DNA of 64,000 bases, from the NCBI GenBank assembly GCA_965222765.1, contig CBDCVG010000041.1, positions 1 to 64,000 of the forward strand. The letters run 5' to 3'. Source of the DNA: Caldora sp965222765 (GTDB taxonomy: Bacteria > Cyanobacteriota > Cyanobacteriia > Cyanobacteriales > Coleofasciculaceae). Both the position numbers and the translations under genes were made by a program. Each line of letters opens with the position of its first letter. Within the stretch, counting starts at the first letter, position 1. Shown here in pieces: positions 43,928 through 53,786 of the stretch. Below the pieces are notes generated by a model. It was not told the origin of the DNA. It saw only the letters and a program-made list of their open reading frames with translations, and ran no database searches.

Positions 43928-43954
43928 AGAGGAGAGCTGAGCTCTCCTCTTTTT
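43928..43954. terminator. Terminator of the giant gene, possibly bidirectional
   Basis: AGAGGAGAGC-TGA-GCTCTCCTCT followed by TTTTT. It lies between the giant gene and the convergent DUF5615 gene. Confidence 0.85.
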
Positions 43955-43963
43955 CCTATTTTT

Positions 43964-44182
43964 TTATATCAGTTTAGGTGGGAACCCTCGACTTAGGCTA
44001 AGTTCATTAAAATCAGAGTCTTTTGTAACAATAATGTAGTCTTGAGCGCGAGCATATTCCCAAACCACATGATCATCAGCTGTGTCTAGTCCAAGTAAGT
44101 AAAGATGACTAGAGTTGGGGTATGCATCGGCAAGAAGACTAACCAGACGAGGTGATAAATTGTGGTCAAATAATAACTTCAT
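43964..44182 (-). CDS. DUF5615 PIN-like toxin, C-terminally truncated
   Basis: 72 residues, MKLLFDHNLSPRLVSLLADAYPNS... KDSDFNELSLSRGFPPKLI. The first acidic site (FDHNLSPRL) and KDSDF are typical of DUF5615 PIN-like proteins that pair with DUF433 antitoxins. Relatives are usually about 110 residues, and here the frame stops after GFPPKLI, losing the last about 40 residues. The gene overlaps the DUF433 stop codon in an ATGA junction (44179-44182). Truncation next to a terminator suggests loss of toxicity, but this is untested. Confidence 0.8.
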   Translation of the reverse strand: MKLLFDHNLSPRLVSLLADAYPNSSHLYLLGLDTADDHVVWEYARAQDYIIVTKDSDFNELSLSRGFPPKLI

Positions 44183-44403
44183 CCTTGAACAATCAGGGTT
44201 TGTTGCTCTCGCTGAGCTGCATAGCTAAGACAAGCTAAAATATCTTCTTTTTGTAAATAGGGAAAGTCTGCAAGTACTTCTTCATAAGTCATACCGGAAG
44301 CAAGGTAGGAAAGAACATCGTACACTGTGATTCGCATCCCGCGAATACAAGGTTGACCACTCCGTTTGCCTGGTTCAATGGTAATGATGTCTTGATATCG
44401 CAT
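44179..44403 (-). CDS. DUF433 antitoxin
   Basis: About 74 residues from MRYQDIITIEPGKRSGQPCI. DUF433 is a small winged-helix domain, and the conserved GKRSGQPCIRGMRITVYDVL and ASGMTYEEVLADFPYLQKEDI segments are clear. It normally neutralises the adjacent PIN-like DUF5615 toxin and represses the operon. An upstream in-frame ATG at 44427 adds eight residues and is less likely because the family starts at this Met. It is translationally coupled to the toxin. Confidence 0.85.
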   Translation of the reverse strand: MRYQDIITIEPGKRSGQPCIRGMRITVYDVLSYLASGMTYEEVLADFPYLQKEDILACLSYAAQREQQTLIVQG

Positions 44404-44561
44404 AATTATGCTGACTAGATAGTTCAATTCCAGTCTAGAGTATTTACTTACTATTCTCTATTGATTCGGGATAAAAGCTCAATGACTCTTTTGTTGTAAA
44501 CACTCAAGAGACAATCGATCTCATCCGGTTCGCATCTACTATCCCTGATTTTTAACCATTA

Positions 44562-47500
44562 TTACCTACTAAGAACTAATGACCAAGGAATCGTGGAGTC
44601 TTGAGCTAGCTGCTGGGATACCTTGTAAGCACCATAGCGGTTGAGGTGACTGGGGTCAGAAAAATTCTCAGGTTTGGTAAGTAACAATTTAGTTAAATCT
44701 CGAAAGATCAAATTCCTTTCTACACTCAAGCTGCGCATATAATGCTGAAATTCTTCTTCGTATTTTATTCGTACTGGATCCAAATATTCTTTAGTTAGGG
44801 GTAAGTTAACAAAGGCGAGATTAATATCATGTTCCTGGGTAAATTGTAGAAGTGATTCTACCGCAATATCTTGCTTCCCACTCAGTTGAAAAGATTCATA
44901 GTCTCTGTCATAAGCACCGATAACTTTCGGATGTTCCTGGTAATAGGTAACCGGATCAAAGCGTACTGATAGCGGTAGGAAACCATCTATGTTGATAAAT
45001 TCTTCTGCAGAAGCTACTTTCTCAGCATCTTCAAAGAGCTCGCTGGGGGAAGGATTATTAAGTTCCAGGAAGGCTGTTAAACCAACAAACTGCTCTCGCA
45101 CCAAGGACTTAAGTAAGTCTCGCTGAGGGTAAGTTGCCGAAACTGCTGCACCTTGTTGATTGAGCAAGTTATCAATTTCCTGATAACTCCTACTCAAAGT
45201 TGCCAAAATTTCAGTAGTCTGGCTCTGTTTTTGACTTGGTGAGTTATTGAGATTAGGGAAAGTTCCATCTACTAAATTCTGATAACCAACAGAAGTAGCG
45301 ATCGCATTATAAGTGGAATCTACCCTACCACTATTAAATGCCCTGGCTCCATCGGCCCAAATAATCAATTTGGGCAGCTGCTCTGGAGTTAACAAACGAC
45401 GAGTCATCAAGTCTACTACTTGAGCTGTAGCACCGTTGATGCCAAAGTTAAATACTTCAATATCCTGATAACCCTGAGTTGCTAAGGCATCTTCAAGAGC
45501 TTTCGGATCTATACCCCGGAGTGCTCTAGAACTACCCACAATCAAAATATCAGGAGAACCTCCCTGAAGTAATCGCTGTTGATAAAGAGCCAGTTTTTGA
45601 TCTAATAGGGGATTGTTCAAAGTCGGATTAGGAGAGCGTGCCGCAGCTAAAATTGCCGCTGTCGCTGCACTAGATTTCTCCAGAGTTAGGGAATTATCTA
45701 TGTCCTGATTAGCATTATCTGTATAGTTAACAATTACCTTCTTCTCCCCTTTGGTAGTGAATCCAGAATCATTGAACTCATCAGCATTCAGATTGCTGTT
45801 TTTTTGCAAGGACATTTGGGGTAGAGACACTGATTTTGCTTCACTCCCTTGCTCCTGTAACCCTAACAAAGACTCAGTTTGAGAGCGCAGCTGTTGACCA
45901 ATCAACCAATCAGCTTGCATCGTTACTAATAGTCCCAGAGTACCCCAGACCAGGGCTACTTTCATGCCTAGGGCTGAGGAGAAACGATCAGTGGGAGTGG
46001 ATTTAGCCGGATTTACCTTACCTTGGCGATTTCCTGGGAAAAGCTTACCCAACCCACTCCTAGAGCCCGGATTAACTTTTGCTAGCTCTTGATTATCTTC
46101 TACAGGTAAAAACAACTGGGAAGAGCACAACCAAAGCTTAATTCTATCAGCTGTTGCCTGAGCAATCTGCTTGAGACCAGTCTGAAATTCTGTTGTAGTT
46201 AGAGTAGTAGTTTGCAGTGCTTCTCTGGGAGCCACCAACTCATTCAAGTAGGCATCGGAAGGAGCAAACTCTGGAGTTGCTTCTGATACTTGACGGGGGC
46301 GATGGATAAAATTGACGCCGTGGTTCCAGGAAGGGGAGGTAGCACCAGCACGACGTCCATAAACTCGTACTCCTATAATCTCAGGAATGGCAAGCTGACG
46401 GATAAAGCGGGCAACGGGTGAACCTACCTGAGCTTGGGGTGGACATACCGGTGCCTCACTCATGACATGCAACAGGTTTTGTTTACGGCGAATTTTAACC
46501 TGAATGCCACCAGTTGCTAATCGCCGTTCAAGATCTGGATTGAGTAACCTTTCTAACAAAAAAGTCAGGGCATCTTGATTTCCCTGCTTAGCTAAGTCAT
46601 AAGCAGATGCTGCTAGAGACTGGTTTTCTATTGCTGGTAAATTTAGCCAATCGATCCAAGCTGGCTTTTCTTGCTCTGGAACTAGAGAGTTATGATCAGA
46701 CTCAACACCAAAAATTGTCATCCCTTGGATGCCTTGAGGGGCGAGGGACTCCAATAAGGGTTTAATCAACTTTACTGCTGTTTGCTGATCTGGGGTAGCG
46801 TTTTTCTTGGCTACCAAGACGCTGCAAAATATGTGTAGTGTGGATTCTTTCTGGACAGCTCGCACTAGCAGACCTTGTGATGCTAAAGTTTGATTCAACA
46901 TCCAAGCGATCGCTTGTACATCTCCCCAATGTGCCCAATCCTTGAGCATTACTTCTGGTGGAGTCAAATCTACCCGCAGCATCCACTCTGGAGCTGCTTC
47001 CCCACTAACCTGAGAGCAAATTGCAGCATCTCGGAATCCTTCGAGGCGCAGGTTCCGTAACTGTTCGATTACAAGATTCGCCAACAGGGATGAATCAGGG
47101 CTGTAGTCAGAATTACAAATTACCCAAAGACGCTGGTTAACCGATGGCTGAACTTCTTCAGTTATCTGTTGTTCACTGACTTCTGGTGCCTCATCCTCCG
47201 TTGATGCTTCTGGCAGGTTTTGGACAATTACTTGAACACTAACCCCCAGAGTACGAAGAGGTTCCTGTAGGTAGTTAGTGATCGCTTCTGGTGATTCTGA
47301 ACCAGGGATACTTTGTTCCTCATCCCTCAACTCTTGATCGGTAGTTGAGCCATCTGTTGCTTCTGAAGTTGATGTTTCAGATACCTTAGCCTTATCCCTT
47401 GGGGGCTGCTTGAGCTTAATTTGTTTGATCCAGTCTGGTCGCTCTTTGCCCAAAGTGCGCCCATAAACGGTAATCTCTTCTATAGGATTTGCCGGATCAA

Positions 47501-47771
47501 TCGGCAATTTAGCTTTTCCCTGCTGTCCTTTGAGCGCTTTAATCAAAAGGCTCACCATCTTTTTAGCTTCTAGCCCTTGGTCCCTCTCACAAAGAATGTG
47601 CAGATTATTACCCCGCAATCTAATTTTTAAGCAAACACCTGGTTGCCCCATAGCATCGTGTACCCACTGAGCAAGGGAGGAGGAATGGGTAACAATACCC
47701 TTAGGGGATCCTTCCCTTGGGTGGGCTTGCAACACGGGATCTTTTGGGGAATGCTGAGTGACATCCAACAT
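44562..47771 (-). CDS. DUF1574 protein with SGNH-hydrolase-like domain
   Basis: A 1069-residue cyanobacterial protein. The N-terminal half (about 25-510) has several repeats of a small domain: VCLKIRLRGNNLHILCE, LLVRAVQKESTLHIFCSV and GGIQVKIRRKQNLLHVMSE, each followed by an ITVYGR-like strand (EEITVYGRTLG, QGMTIFGVESD, IGVRVYGRRAG). A single membrane helix lies at about 612-628 (VALVWGTLGLLVTMQADWL). The C-terminal DUF1574 part (about 720-1069) has an SGNH-like start (DILIVGSSRALRGIDP) and a late DPSHLNRYGAY block with the expected Asp-His. This suggests an esterase or acyl-transfer enzyme outside the membrane. The substrate is unknown. Confidence 0.8.
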   Translation of the reverse strand: MLDVTQHSPKDPVLQAHPREGSPKGIVTHSSSLAQWVHDAMGQPGVCLKIRLRGNNLHILCERDQGLEAKKMVSLLIKALKGQQGKAKLPIDPANPIEEITVYGRTLGKERPDWIKQIKLKQPPRDKAKVSETSTSEATDGSTTDQELRDEEQSIPGSESPEAITNYLQEPLRTLGVSVQVIVQNLPEASTEDEAPEVSEQQITEEVQPSVNQRLWVICNSDYSPDSSLLANLVIEQLRNLRLEGFRDAAICSQVSGEAAPEWMLRVDLTPPEVMLKDWAHWGDVQAIAWMLNQTLASQGLLVRAVQKESTLHIFCSVLVAKKNATPDQQTAVKLIKPLLESLAPQGIQGMTIFGVESDHNSLVPEQEKPAWIDWLNLPAIENQSLAASAYDLAKQGNQDALTFLLERLLNPDLERRLATGGIQVKIRRKQNLLHVMSEAPVCPPQAQVGSPVARFIRQLAIPEIIGVRVYGRRAGATSPSWNHGVNFIHRPRQVSEATPEFAPSDAYLNELVAPREALQTTTLTTTEFQTGLKQIAQATADRIKLWLCSSQLFLPVEDNQELAKVNPGSRSGLGKLFPGNRQGKVNPAKSTPTDRFSSALGMKVALVWGTLGLLVTMQADWLIGQQLRSQTESLLGLQEQGSEAKSVSLPQMSLQKNSNLNADEFNDSGFTTKGEKKVIVNYTDNANQDIDNSLTLEKSSAATAAILAAARSPNPTLNNPLLDQKLALYQQRLLQGGSPDILIVGSSRALRGIDPKALEDALATQGYQDIEVFNFGINGATAQVVDLMTRRLLTPEQLPKLIIWADGARAFNSGRVDSTYNAIATSVGYQNLVDGTFPNLNNSPSQKQSQTTEILATLSRSYQEIDNLLNQQGAAVSATYPQRDLLKSLVREQFVGLTAFLELNNPSPSELFEDAEKVASAEEFINIDGFLPLSVRFDPVTYYQEHPKVIGAYDRDYESFQLSGKQDIAVESLLQFTQEHDINLAFVNLPLTKEYLDPVRIKYEEEFQHYMRSLSVERNLIFRDLTKLLLTKPENFSDPSHLNRYGAYKVSQQLAQDSTIPWSLVLSR

Positions 47772-48316
47772 TACAAAGTGCTTACCTTGACTGATAACGA
47801 ACCATTAAGCTAATCCAACGACTGACATTACCTAGGATTACACGCCACTTGTTATTTGTCCTTTGTACCAATGACCAATGACCAAGATTTATATATACTC
47901 CTTTTGATAGATGATTTTATTGTCCATCCCTAAAATCTTGATTTCTGGGAATTTCAAGTTAGTCACTTCCCTGTATCCCTTTAATAAAAGAGGGCATTAA
48001 TGAGGGATAGTCTTGCCTCATTATTAGGTAGGGTGACTTATTACCCAACGTCGAATGCCAACCCTACCATAAATCTACCGGAAAAGCTAAGTCTGTTCCA
48101 AAGGAATTATCTATGCAGCAATTGTAATGACTAGATCTAAAATAATCCTATGGAAAAAACTTTCAAATCTCTATCCAACCAAGATTCAGCCAGATATCCG
48201 CCATTATTACCTAGAAAAATATTGTTGATCAAGAAAGTCTCCCAGGTAGTGCTATTGGTTCCAAACACAACCTCCAATTTCTAAACCCCAAAAATACCTA
48301 TACAACTCAATAAGCA
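47772..48316. other. 545-bp gene-free region between divergent genes
   Basis: It contains the divergent promoters of the DUF1574 gene and the small protein/ppc unit. I saw no repeat family member apart from a short CCAATGACCAATGACCAA stretch. No clear promoter was resolved. Confidence 0.5.
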
Positions 48317-48541
48317 ATGTCACCTCTTTCTGACAAACAGCAGCAAGCTGCTGCTTTCAACACAGATAAATCAGTACTTGCCACAGAATTACTTTTAAGT
48401 CTAGCAACTGGTCCGATGCTCTTCGGTATACTCTCAACTCAAGCTGTCTTTTCCTGGTTACAAGAGACAGGCATCAACAGCGAGGAATTGTTTCGAGGGG
48501 AACGCTTACCGATTCTCCACTTCCCAGATTCGCGATCATAA
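48317..48541 (+). CDS. Small conserved cyanobacterial hypothetical protein upstream of ppc
   Basis: 74 residues, MSPLSDKQQQAAAFNTDKSV... with a hydrophobic middle (LLLSLATGPMLFGILSTQAVFSWL, about 26-49) and a conserved-looking tail EELFRGERLPILHFPDSRS. I recall similar short cyanobacterial proteins ending in RGDRLP..PFP but cannot name a function. It lies 65 bp before ppc on the same strand and may share its transcript. Confidence 0.6.
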   Translation: MSPLSDKQQQAAAFNTDKSVLATELLLSLATGPMLFGILSTQAVFSWLQETGINSEELFRGERLPILHFPDSRS

Positions 48542-48606
48542 AATTACTTTGCGAAAAGTCTCTACCAGTAGAATGTGTAAAATTAATCTAGCTGAGGATA
48601 GATTTT

Positions 48607-51600
48607 ATGAGTTCTCTTCTCCAATCATCTGAACAGGAATTTGCTGTGCCTTCTCCCTCCGAATCTTTTCTACGACATCGCCTCACAATTATTGAAGATT
48701 GTTGGGAATCTGTTCTGTGCACTGAATGTGGGCAGGAACTTGTGGATTTGCTTAACCAGCTGCGAGATTTGTGCTCCCCAGAAGGACAGATAACTGCAGA
48801 TCCAGAATCCTCTGTAGTTCCAGTCATCGAAAAACTTGACCTTAATGCGGCAATCCGGGCATCACGAGCTTTTGCCCTTTATTTCCAGCTGATTAATATT
48901 GTTGAGCAAAATTACGAACAGCGGGGTCAAAAGCTTTCACGACGTGCTACCTACAAAGTTCAAGGGGAGACAGATTCACAAAGTTTAACAACCTCCCTAA
49001 CCACAACAGAAGCTCCTCTGGGAAGCTCATCTGTTAACTCTGCACAGGAAGAATCACAAAATGTTGGTCCCGTTGCAGATTTACTAGAAAAAAGTTGGCA
49101 AGAAGACAGGGAGCAGCAACAAGATTTAGGTACATTTCACTGGTTATTTCCCCATTTGCGCAAGCTGAATGTGCCGCCTCAGTATATTGAGCGCCTGTTG
49201 AAGCATCTCGATATTCGATTAGTATTTACGGCTCACCCCACAGAAATTGTCCGTCACACAATTCGGGGTAAACAGCGACGCATAGCTAAGATCCTGCAAG
49301 AGTTAGATCAAGCCGAAGAAGCATCAAGAGCATTAGGTTTGACCTCTTCGTGGGAAATAGAGGAACATATTGAACGACTCAAAGAAGAAATTCGTCTCTG
49401 GTGGCGCACTGATGAGCTGCATCAAATTAAACCAACAGTGCTTGATGAGGTAGATTACACCCTCCGCTACTTCCAAGATGTGCTGTTTGAGGCAATACCT
49501 CAATTGTATTACCGCCTCAAACAAGCCTTAAATACTTCTTTTCCTTGGCTCAAACCCCCAGCAAAAGACTTTTGTCAGTTTGGCTCTTGGGTTGGTTCAG
49601 ATAGAGATGGCAATCCTTCGGTGACACCTCAAGTTACTTGGCAAACTGCCTGTTATCAGCGGGATTTGGTTCTGGGTGAATATATTGAGTCAGTAGACCG
49701 TTTGATTAAGTTGCTGAGTTTGTCGTTACACTGGAGTAATGTTTTACCAGAGCTATTGGAATCTCTAGAGCAAGACCGCTCTCAAATGCCAGAGGTTTAT
49801 GAACGGGTTGCTATCCGCTATCGGCAAGAACCTTACCGACTCAAACTCACCCATATACAACAACGGCTAGAAAATACCCGCGATCGCAACCGACATCTTT
49901 ACAATCGCCGCCTCTACAATAGTAAGGAAGAGGGACCACAACAAGAGTTTCCGGATATTTCTAGTCCCACTATCTACCGTTCTGGAGCTGAATTTTTGGA
50001 TGAATTGCGCTTAATTGAGCGCAATTTAGCTGAAACGGGGTTGAGCTGTCGAGAATTGGAATATCTAATTTGTCAGGTGGAAATTTATGGCTTTAACTTG
50101 GTACACCTAGATTTCCGACAAGAAAGTACCACCCACTCAGATGCTCTCAACGAGATCACTGATTACCTGCAAATTTTGCCCAAGCCTTACAATGATCTAT
50201 CAGAAGCAGAGCGATCGCTGTGGTTGGCAACGGAATTACAGACTCGACGTCCCTTAATCCCAGGAGAATTACCATTTTCCGAGAAAACGGTTGAAACCAT
50301 TGAAACTTTCCGGATGCTACGGCAGCTGCAAGAGGAGTTTAGTTGTCGCATCTCCCAGACTTATATTATTAGTATGAGTCACGATGTCAGTGACCTCCTA
50401 GAAGTACTATTACTAGCCAAGGAAGCCGGACTCTACGATCCGGCAACAGGCACTAGTAGTATTCGGGTAGTACCACTATTTGAAACAGTGGATGATTTGA
50501 AGCGTGCTCCAACAGTAATGAAGTCTCTGTTTGAGTTACCCTTGTATCGCGCCTGTTTAGCTGGTGGTTATGAGTCTAATGGTACTAGTCCATCCAACAA
50601 CCAACAACAAACAACCAACCTGCAAGAGGTGATGTTGGGTTATTCGGATAGTAACAAGGATTCTGGCTTCCTTAGTAGTAACTGGGAAATTCACAAAGCT
50701 CAGAAAGCACTACAAAAAATTGCCCAGGAATATGGAGTAGCTCTACGCATCTTCCATGGACGGGGGGGCTCAGTTGGTCGTGGTGGAGGCCCAGCTTATA
50801 AAGCTATTCTCTCACAACCGAGTAGTAGTATTAACGGGCGCATTAAGATTACCGAGCAGGGAGAAGTTTTAGCCTCTAAGTACTCGCAACCGGAACTGGC
50901 TCTCTATAACCTGGAGACAGTCGCCACCGCTGTGGTTCAAGCTAGTCTGCTGGGAACCGGCTTTGATGATATCGAGCCTTGGAACCAAATTATGGAAGAA
51001 TTAGCAGCGCGATCGCGTAAACATTACCGTGCTTTGATTTACGAGCAACCAGACTTGCTGGATTTTTTCCACAATGTAACCCCGATTCAAGAAATCAGTC
51101 AGTTGCAAATTAGTTCCCGACCAGCACGACGGAAAAGTGGTAAAAAAGATTTAAGTTCTTTGCGGGCAATTCCCTGGGTCTTTAGCTGGACTCAGAGCCG
51201 CTTTTTACTACCTGCTTGGTATGGTGTAGGTACAGCTCTAGCAGACTTTTTGCAGGAAGACCCTGAGGAAAATTTGAAACTACTGCGCTACTTCAATTTT
51301 AAGTGGCCCTTTTTCAGAATGGCTATTTCTAAGGTAGAAATGACCTTATCCAAAGTAGATCTGCAAATGGCTCACCACTATGTGCGGGAATTGTCAAAAC
51401 CAGAGGACACCGAACGCTTTGAGTTGCTGTTTGAGCAGATTGCTCTGGAATTTAATCTCACCAGTGAGTTAGTTCTCTCAATTACAGGTCACAAAAAACT
51501 TCTGGATGGTGATCCAGATTTACAACGGTCTGTACAACTGCGCAATGGTACAATTGTTCCTCTTGGTTTCCTACAGGTGTCCTTGCTCAAGCGCTTGCGG

Positions 51601-51720
51601 CAACACAACAACCAAACAGCATCTGGGGTAATTCACTCCCGCTATAGCAAAGGAGAGTTACTGCGAGGGGCGCTGTTAACCATTAATGGTATTGCTGCTG
51701 GGATGCGGAATACGGGTTGA
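48607..51720 (+). CDS. ppc: Phosphoenolpyruvate carboxylase
   Basis: A 1037-residue enzyme fixing bicarbonate onto PEP to give oxaloacetate, the anaplerotic step feeding the incomplete or branched TCA cycle in cyanobacteria. The catalytic His210 is in VFTAHPTEIVRHT. The second signature is GYSDSNKDSGFLSSNW, and the Gly-rich FHGRGGSVGRGGGP loop follows. The C-terminus ends MRNTG as in the family. The N-terminal regulatory Ser of plant enzymes is absent. A Ser/Thr/Gln-rich stretch (about 120-160) is a variable linker, and NGTSPSNNQQQTTNLQEV (about 658-675) is a small insertion that breaks a conserved region. A hairpin follows the stop. Confidence 0.96.
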   Translation: MSSLLQSSEQEFAVPSPSESFLRHRLTIIEDCWESVLCTECGQELVDLLNQLRDLCSPEGQITADPESSVVPVIEKLDLNAAIRASRAFALYFQLINIVEQNYEQRGQKLSRRATYKVQGETDSQSLTTSLTTTEAPLGSSSVNSAQEESQNVGPVADLLEKSWQEDREQQQDLGTFHWLFPHLRKLNVPPQYIERLLKHLDIRLVFTAHPTEIVRHTIRGKQRRIAKILQELDQAEEASRALGLTSSWEIEEHIERLKEEIRLWWRTDELHQIKPTVLDEVDYTLRYFQDVLFEAIPQLYYRLKQALNTSFPWLKPPAKDFCQFGSWVGSDRDGNPSVTPQVTWQTACYQRDLVLGEYIESVDRLIKLLSLSLHWSNVLPELLESLEQDRSQMPEVYERVAIRYRQEPYRLKLTHIQQRLENTRDRNRHLYNRRLYNSKEEGPQQEFPDISSPTIYRSGAEFLDELRLIERNLAETGLSCRELEYLICQVEIYGFNLVHLDFRQESTTHSDALNEITDYLQILPKPYNDLSEAERSLWLATELQTRRPLIPGELPFSEKTVETIETFRMLRQLQEEFSCRISQTYIISMSHDVSDLLEVLLLAKEAGLYDPATGTSSIRVVPLFETVDDLKRAPTVMKSLFELPLYRACLAGGYESNGTSPSNNQQQTTNLQEVMLGYSDSNKDSGFLSSNWEIHKAQKALQKIAQEYGVALRIFHGRGGSVGRGGGPAYKAILSQPSSSINGRIKITEQGEVLASKYSQPELALYNLETVATAVVQASLLGTGFDDIEPWNQIMEELAARSRKHYRALIYEQPDLLDFFHNVTPIQEISQLQISSRPARRKSGKKDLSSLRAIPWVFSWTQSRFLLPAWYGVGTALADFLQEDPEENLKLLRYFNFKWPFFRMAISKVEMTLSKVDLQMAHHYVRELSKPEDTERFELLFEQIALEFNLTSELVLSITGHKKLLDGDPDLQRSVQLRNGTIVPLGFLQVSLLKRLRQHNNQTASGVIHSRYSKGELLRGALLTINGIAAGMRNTG

Positions 51721-51724
51721 GGTT

Positions 51725-51754
51725 GAGGGGGAAAGGAAATTCTTCCTTTCCCTC
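51725..51754 (+). terminator. Hairpin after ppc
   Basis: GGGAAAGGAA (51729-51738) pairs with TTCCTTTCCC (51743-51752) over an ATTC loop. The T-run is weak (CTCTTGG). Confidence 0.6.
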
Positions 51755-51861
51755 TTGGCGGTGGAATTTAATCAACCACAAATACTCTACCGAACTACGC
51801 AACGAATTTACATTTGTCAAAGACCTCAATGCCATATTTTGCACAAAGCAAAATCTAGGGT

Positions 51862-51944
51862 AGGGCTTGTCCCTTAACAATTTTGGTCAAAAAATGATTG
51901 AAAGGTTTGTCTGGTATTGCTTCCAGACTCAGACAGTAAGCCCT
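51862..51944. mobile_element. Short MITE of the AGGGCTTG family
   Basis: The ends AGGGCTTG (51862-) and AAGCCCT (to 51944) are inverted. AAAATGATTGAAAG followed by TGGTAT in the interior matches the corresponding end of 2329-2546. The right edge provides the stop codon TAG of the DUF3531 gene. Confidence 0.6.
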
Positions 51945-52392
51945 AACTACCTTCATAAAACAGAGATTGCCTATGATCTTCTATTGACCAGTCTTCGTTT
52001 TGACCGCCTATAAATAGCCGTTCGATACTGACATATTCCTTAGAAAGCTGTCTGAGAGAATTGATTAGGATATCAAGAGCGATCGCGTCGCTGGTGCCCA
52101 AATCAAACCAACAGCGCCCGAAGGTACCTAAATAATCAAATTCTCCCTTATTATGCATGAGTGCCATCATGTTGTGAGCCGCTCCACTGTGGTCATAGTC
52201 CATGTAGCTGATTTCCAGACCAACTTCCTGAACCTGGAGGTTTTCGGCATCGAATCCTCCTAGCTTACCTAATAAAAACCAAGAGTTGAAAACTTCTTCA
52301 ACGTATTCCTTTTCCATGGGGGAGGGAACAGTGCTAAATTCTAGCCAAATCCACAAATCAAAAGGGCTAAATTCCCGGAATACTACCTGCAT
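51943..52392 (-). CDS. DUF3531 family protein
   Basis: About 149 residues from MQVVFREFSPFDLWIWLEFS, the normal start of this cyanobacterial and plastid-lineage family of unknown function. The motif GKLGGFDAENLQVQEVG and the DYDHSGAAHNMMALMHNKGE, FDYLGTFGRCWFDLGTSD blocks are clear. The frame is open to an ATG at 52482, but those 30 residues overlap the divergent DUF3754 gene and lack family likeness. The stop codon (TAG, 51943-51945) is formed by the end of the MITE at 51862-51944, so the original C-terminal residues may be missing. Confidence 0.85.
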   Translation of the reverse strand: MQVVFREFSPFDLWIWLEFSTVPSPMEKEYVEEVFNSWFLLGKLGGFDAENLQVQEVGLEISYMDYDHSGAAHNMMALMHNKGEFDYLGTFGRCWFDLGTSDAIALDILINSLRQLSKEYVSIERLFIGGQNEDWSIEDHRQSLFYEGS

Positions 52393-52454
52393 TTTTGTTA
52401 ACTTGTTAGGGTTCCGTGACCATTTTATGATATAAGAGCATGACGGATTAATCA

Positions 52455-53786
52455 ATGGCAGTATACAATGATCGCGAAGCATTTATCCCCTACCGTCGCA
52501 GTGATCTAATTGATCTCTGCATCTGTGATGGTCAGCTTTCGGTTGATGAACAAGCGACCTTCCGCGAATTTTGCAATATTCTTTCAGCCTATTATCACTT
52601 CCAGTTTCACAGCTACTTAGAAACGATAAAATACAACTTTGAGCCTTTCAACCCCGATTCCATAACCAAAGTTATTCATCAGCCAGACCCGATGGAACTA
52701 CAGCAGATGGAGGAAAAACTCATTGTAGCTGTCATCGAAGTTCTGGAACGCGCCAACTACATTCCCCTTTCCCAAGAATCTCTTCAACGTGCCTTTAAAG
52801 TCAAATCCCTCATTGACCTCAAAACAGATATTGATTTTAATGAGTTTGAACAACTCGTTTGCTATTATCGCGGCGATGATATTCAAACCATCAAAATCAA
52901 ACGGTGGTTTTGGCACAAAGAAATCCAGTTAGATATCCTCCAACAGATTTTTGTTCTTTTGCGATTTAAAGATACCACTTACTTTGAAGATAAAAACGTT
53001 GATATCAAGACACTTAAGTTTATCCCCGGTAAAGCTTACATTTACTATTATCAAAATGTTCCCAAACCGGATCTAGAGTTTCTCTTTCCCAACATCAAAG
53101 CTAGTATGACCTGGAAAGACCGACTTTTGCTCCTTGTTCCTGCAATCGGTGCAGCTATTCCTCTCTTGCTGAAGGTTGCGCCTCAAATTCTCCTGATCAT
53201 CGGCGCTATCGCTTTCCTAACCCTTGGTCAACCCCTAGATATCGCAGCTCTTCGAGCTGACGAGGAATCTGTCAAAGATCTTGCACCTCTGCTTTTGGCA
53301 ATCCTTTCCCTGTTAATAGCTCTGGGGGGGTTTACCTTCCAGCAGTATACCAAATACCAGAGCAAGAAAATCAAATTTCAGAAAGAGGTAACCGATACAC
53401 TCTTCTTTCGTAACATTGCTAGCAACATCAGTGCCCTCAGCACCCTCATCGATTTTGCTGAAGAGGAAGAAACAAAAGAAATTCTTTTGGTGTACTATCA
53501 CTTACTCACAAGCGATCGCCCCCTCACACCCGAAGAACTCGACGATCGCATCGAACAATGGATGGATGAGAAACTGGGCACCCAAATCGATTTTGATATT
53601 CAAGGTCCATTGAACAACCTTGCTAAAATCCGGGGGAATTTCATCCAGGCTGATCACCTAGTTAAAGATCAGCCCCTCTTATCCTTTGACAATCAGCATC
53701 GCTGCCGACTTCTCCCCCTCAACCAGGCTAAGCAAGTCATTGATTACGTCTGGGATAATGCTTTTTCGTTTTCGCATGGGAATTAG
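52455..53786 (+). CDS. DUF3754 (TMEM143-like) membrane protein
   Basis: A 443-residue DUF3754 protein starting MAVYNDREAFIPYRRSDLIDLC, the characteristic N-terminus. The hydrophilic N-terminal half (LKTDIDFNEFEQLVCYYRGDD, KIKRWFWHKEIQLDILQQIFVLLRFKD) is followed by two or three membrane helices: LLLLVPAIGAAIPLLLKVAP and ILLIIGAIAFLTLG at about 222-258, and LAPLLLAILSLLIALGG at about 278-294. A charged coiled region and FFRNIASNISALSTLID follow, typical of the family. The function is unknown. It is divergent from DUF3531 with a 62-bp gap. Confidence 0.87.
   Translation: MAVYNDREAFIPYRRSDLIDLCICDGQLSVDEQATFREFCNILSAYYHFQFHSYLETIKYNFEPFNPDSITKVIHQPDPMELQQMEEKLIVAVIEVLERANYIPLSQESLQRAFKVKSLIDLKTDIDFNEFEQLVCYYRGDDIQTIKIKRWFWHKEIQLDILQQIFVLLRFKDTTYFEDKNVDIKTLKFIPGKAYIYYYQNVPKPDLEFLFPNIKASMTWKDRLLLLVPAIGAAIPLLLKVAPQILLIIGAIAFLTLGQPLDIAALRADEESVKDLAPLLLAILSLLIALGGFTFQQYTKYQSKKIKFQKEVTDTLFFRNIASNISALSTLIDFAEEEETKEILLVYYHLLTSDRPLTPEELDDRIEQWMDEKLGTQIDFDIQGPLNNLAKIRGNFIQADHLVKDQPLLSFDNQHRCRLLPLNQAKQVIDYVWDNAFSFSHGN

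Noticed and set aside
52393..52482. N-terminal extension of the DUF3531 protein
   Set aside because: Overlaps the divergent DUF3754 start and lacks family similarity; Met at 52392 fits the family start.
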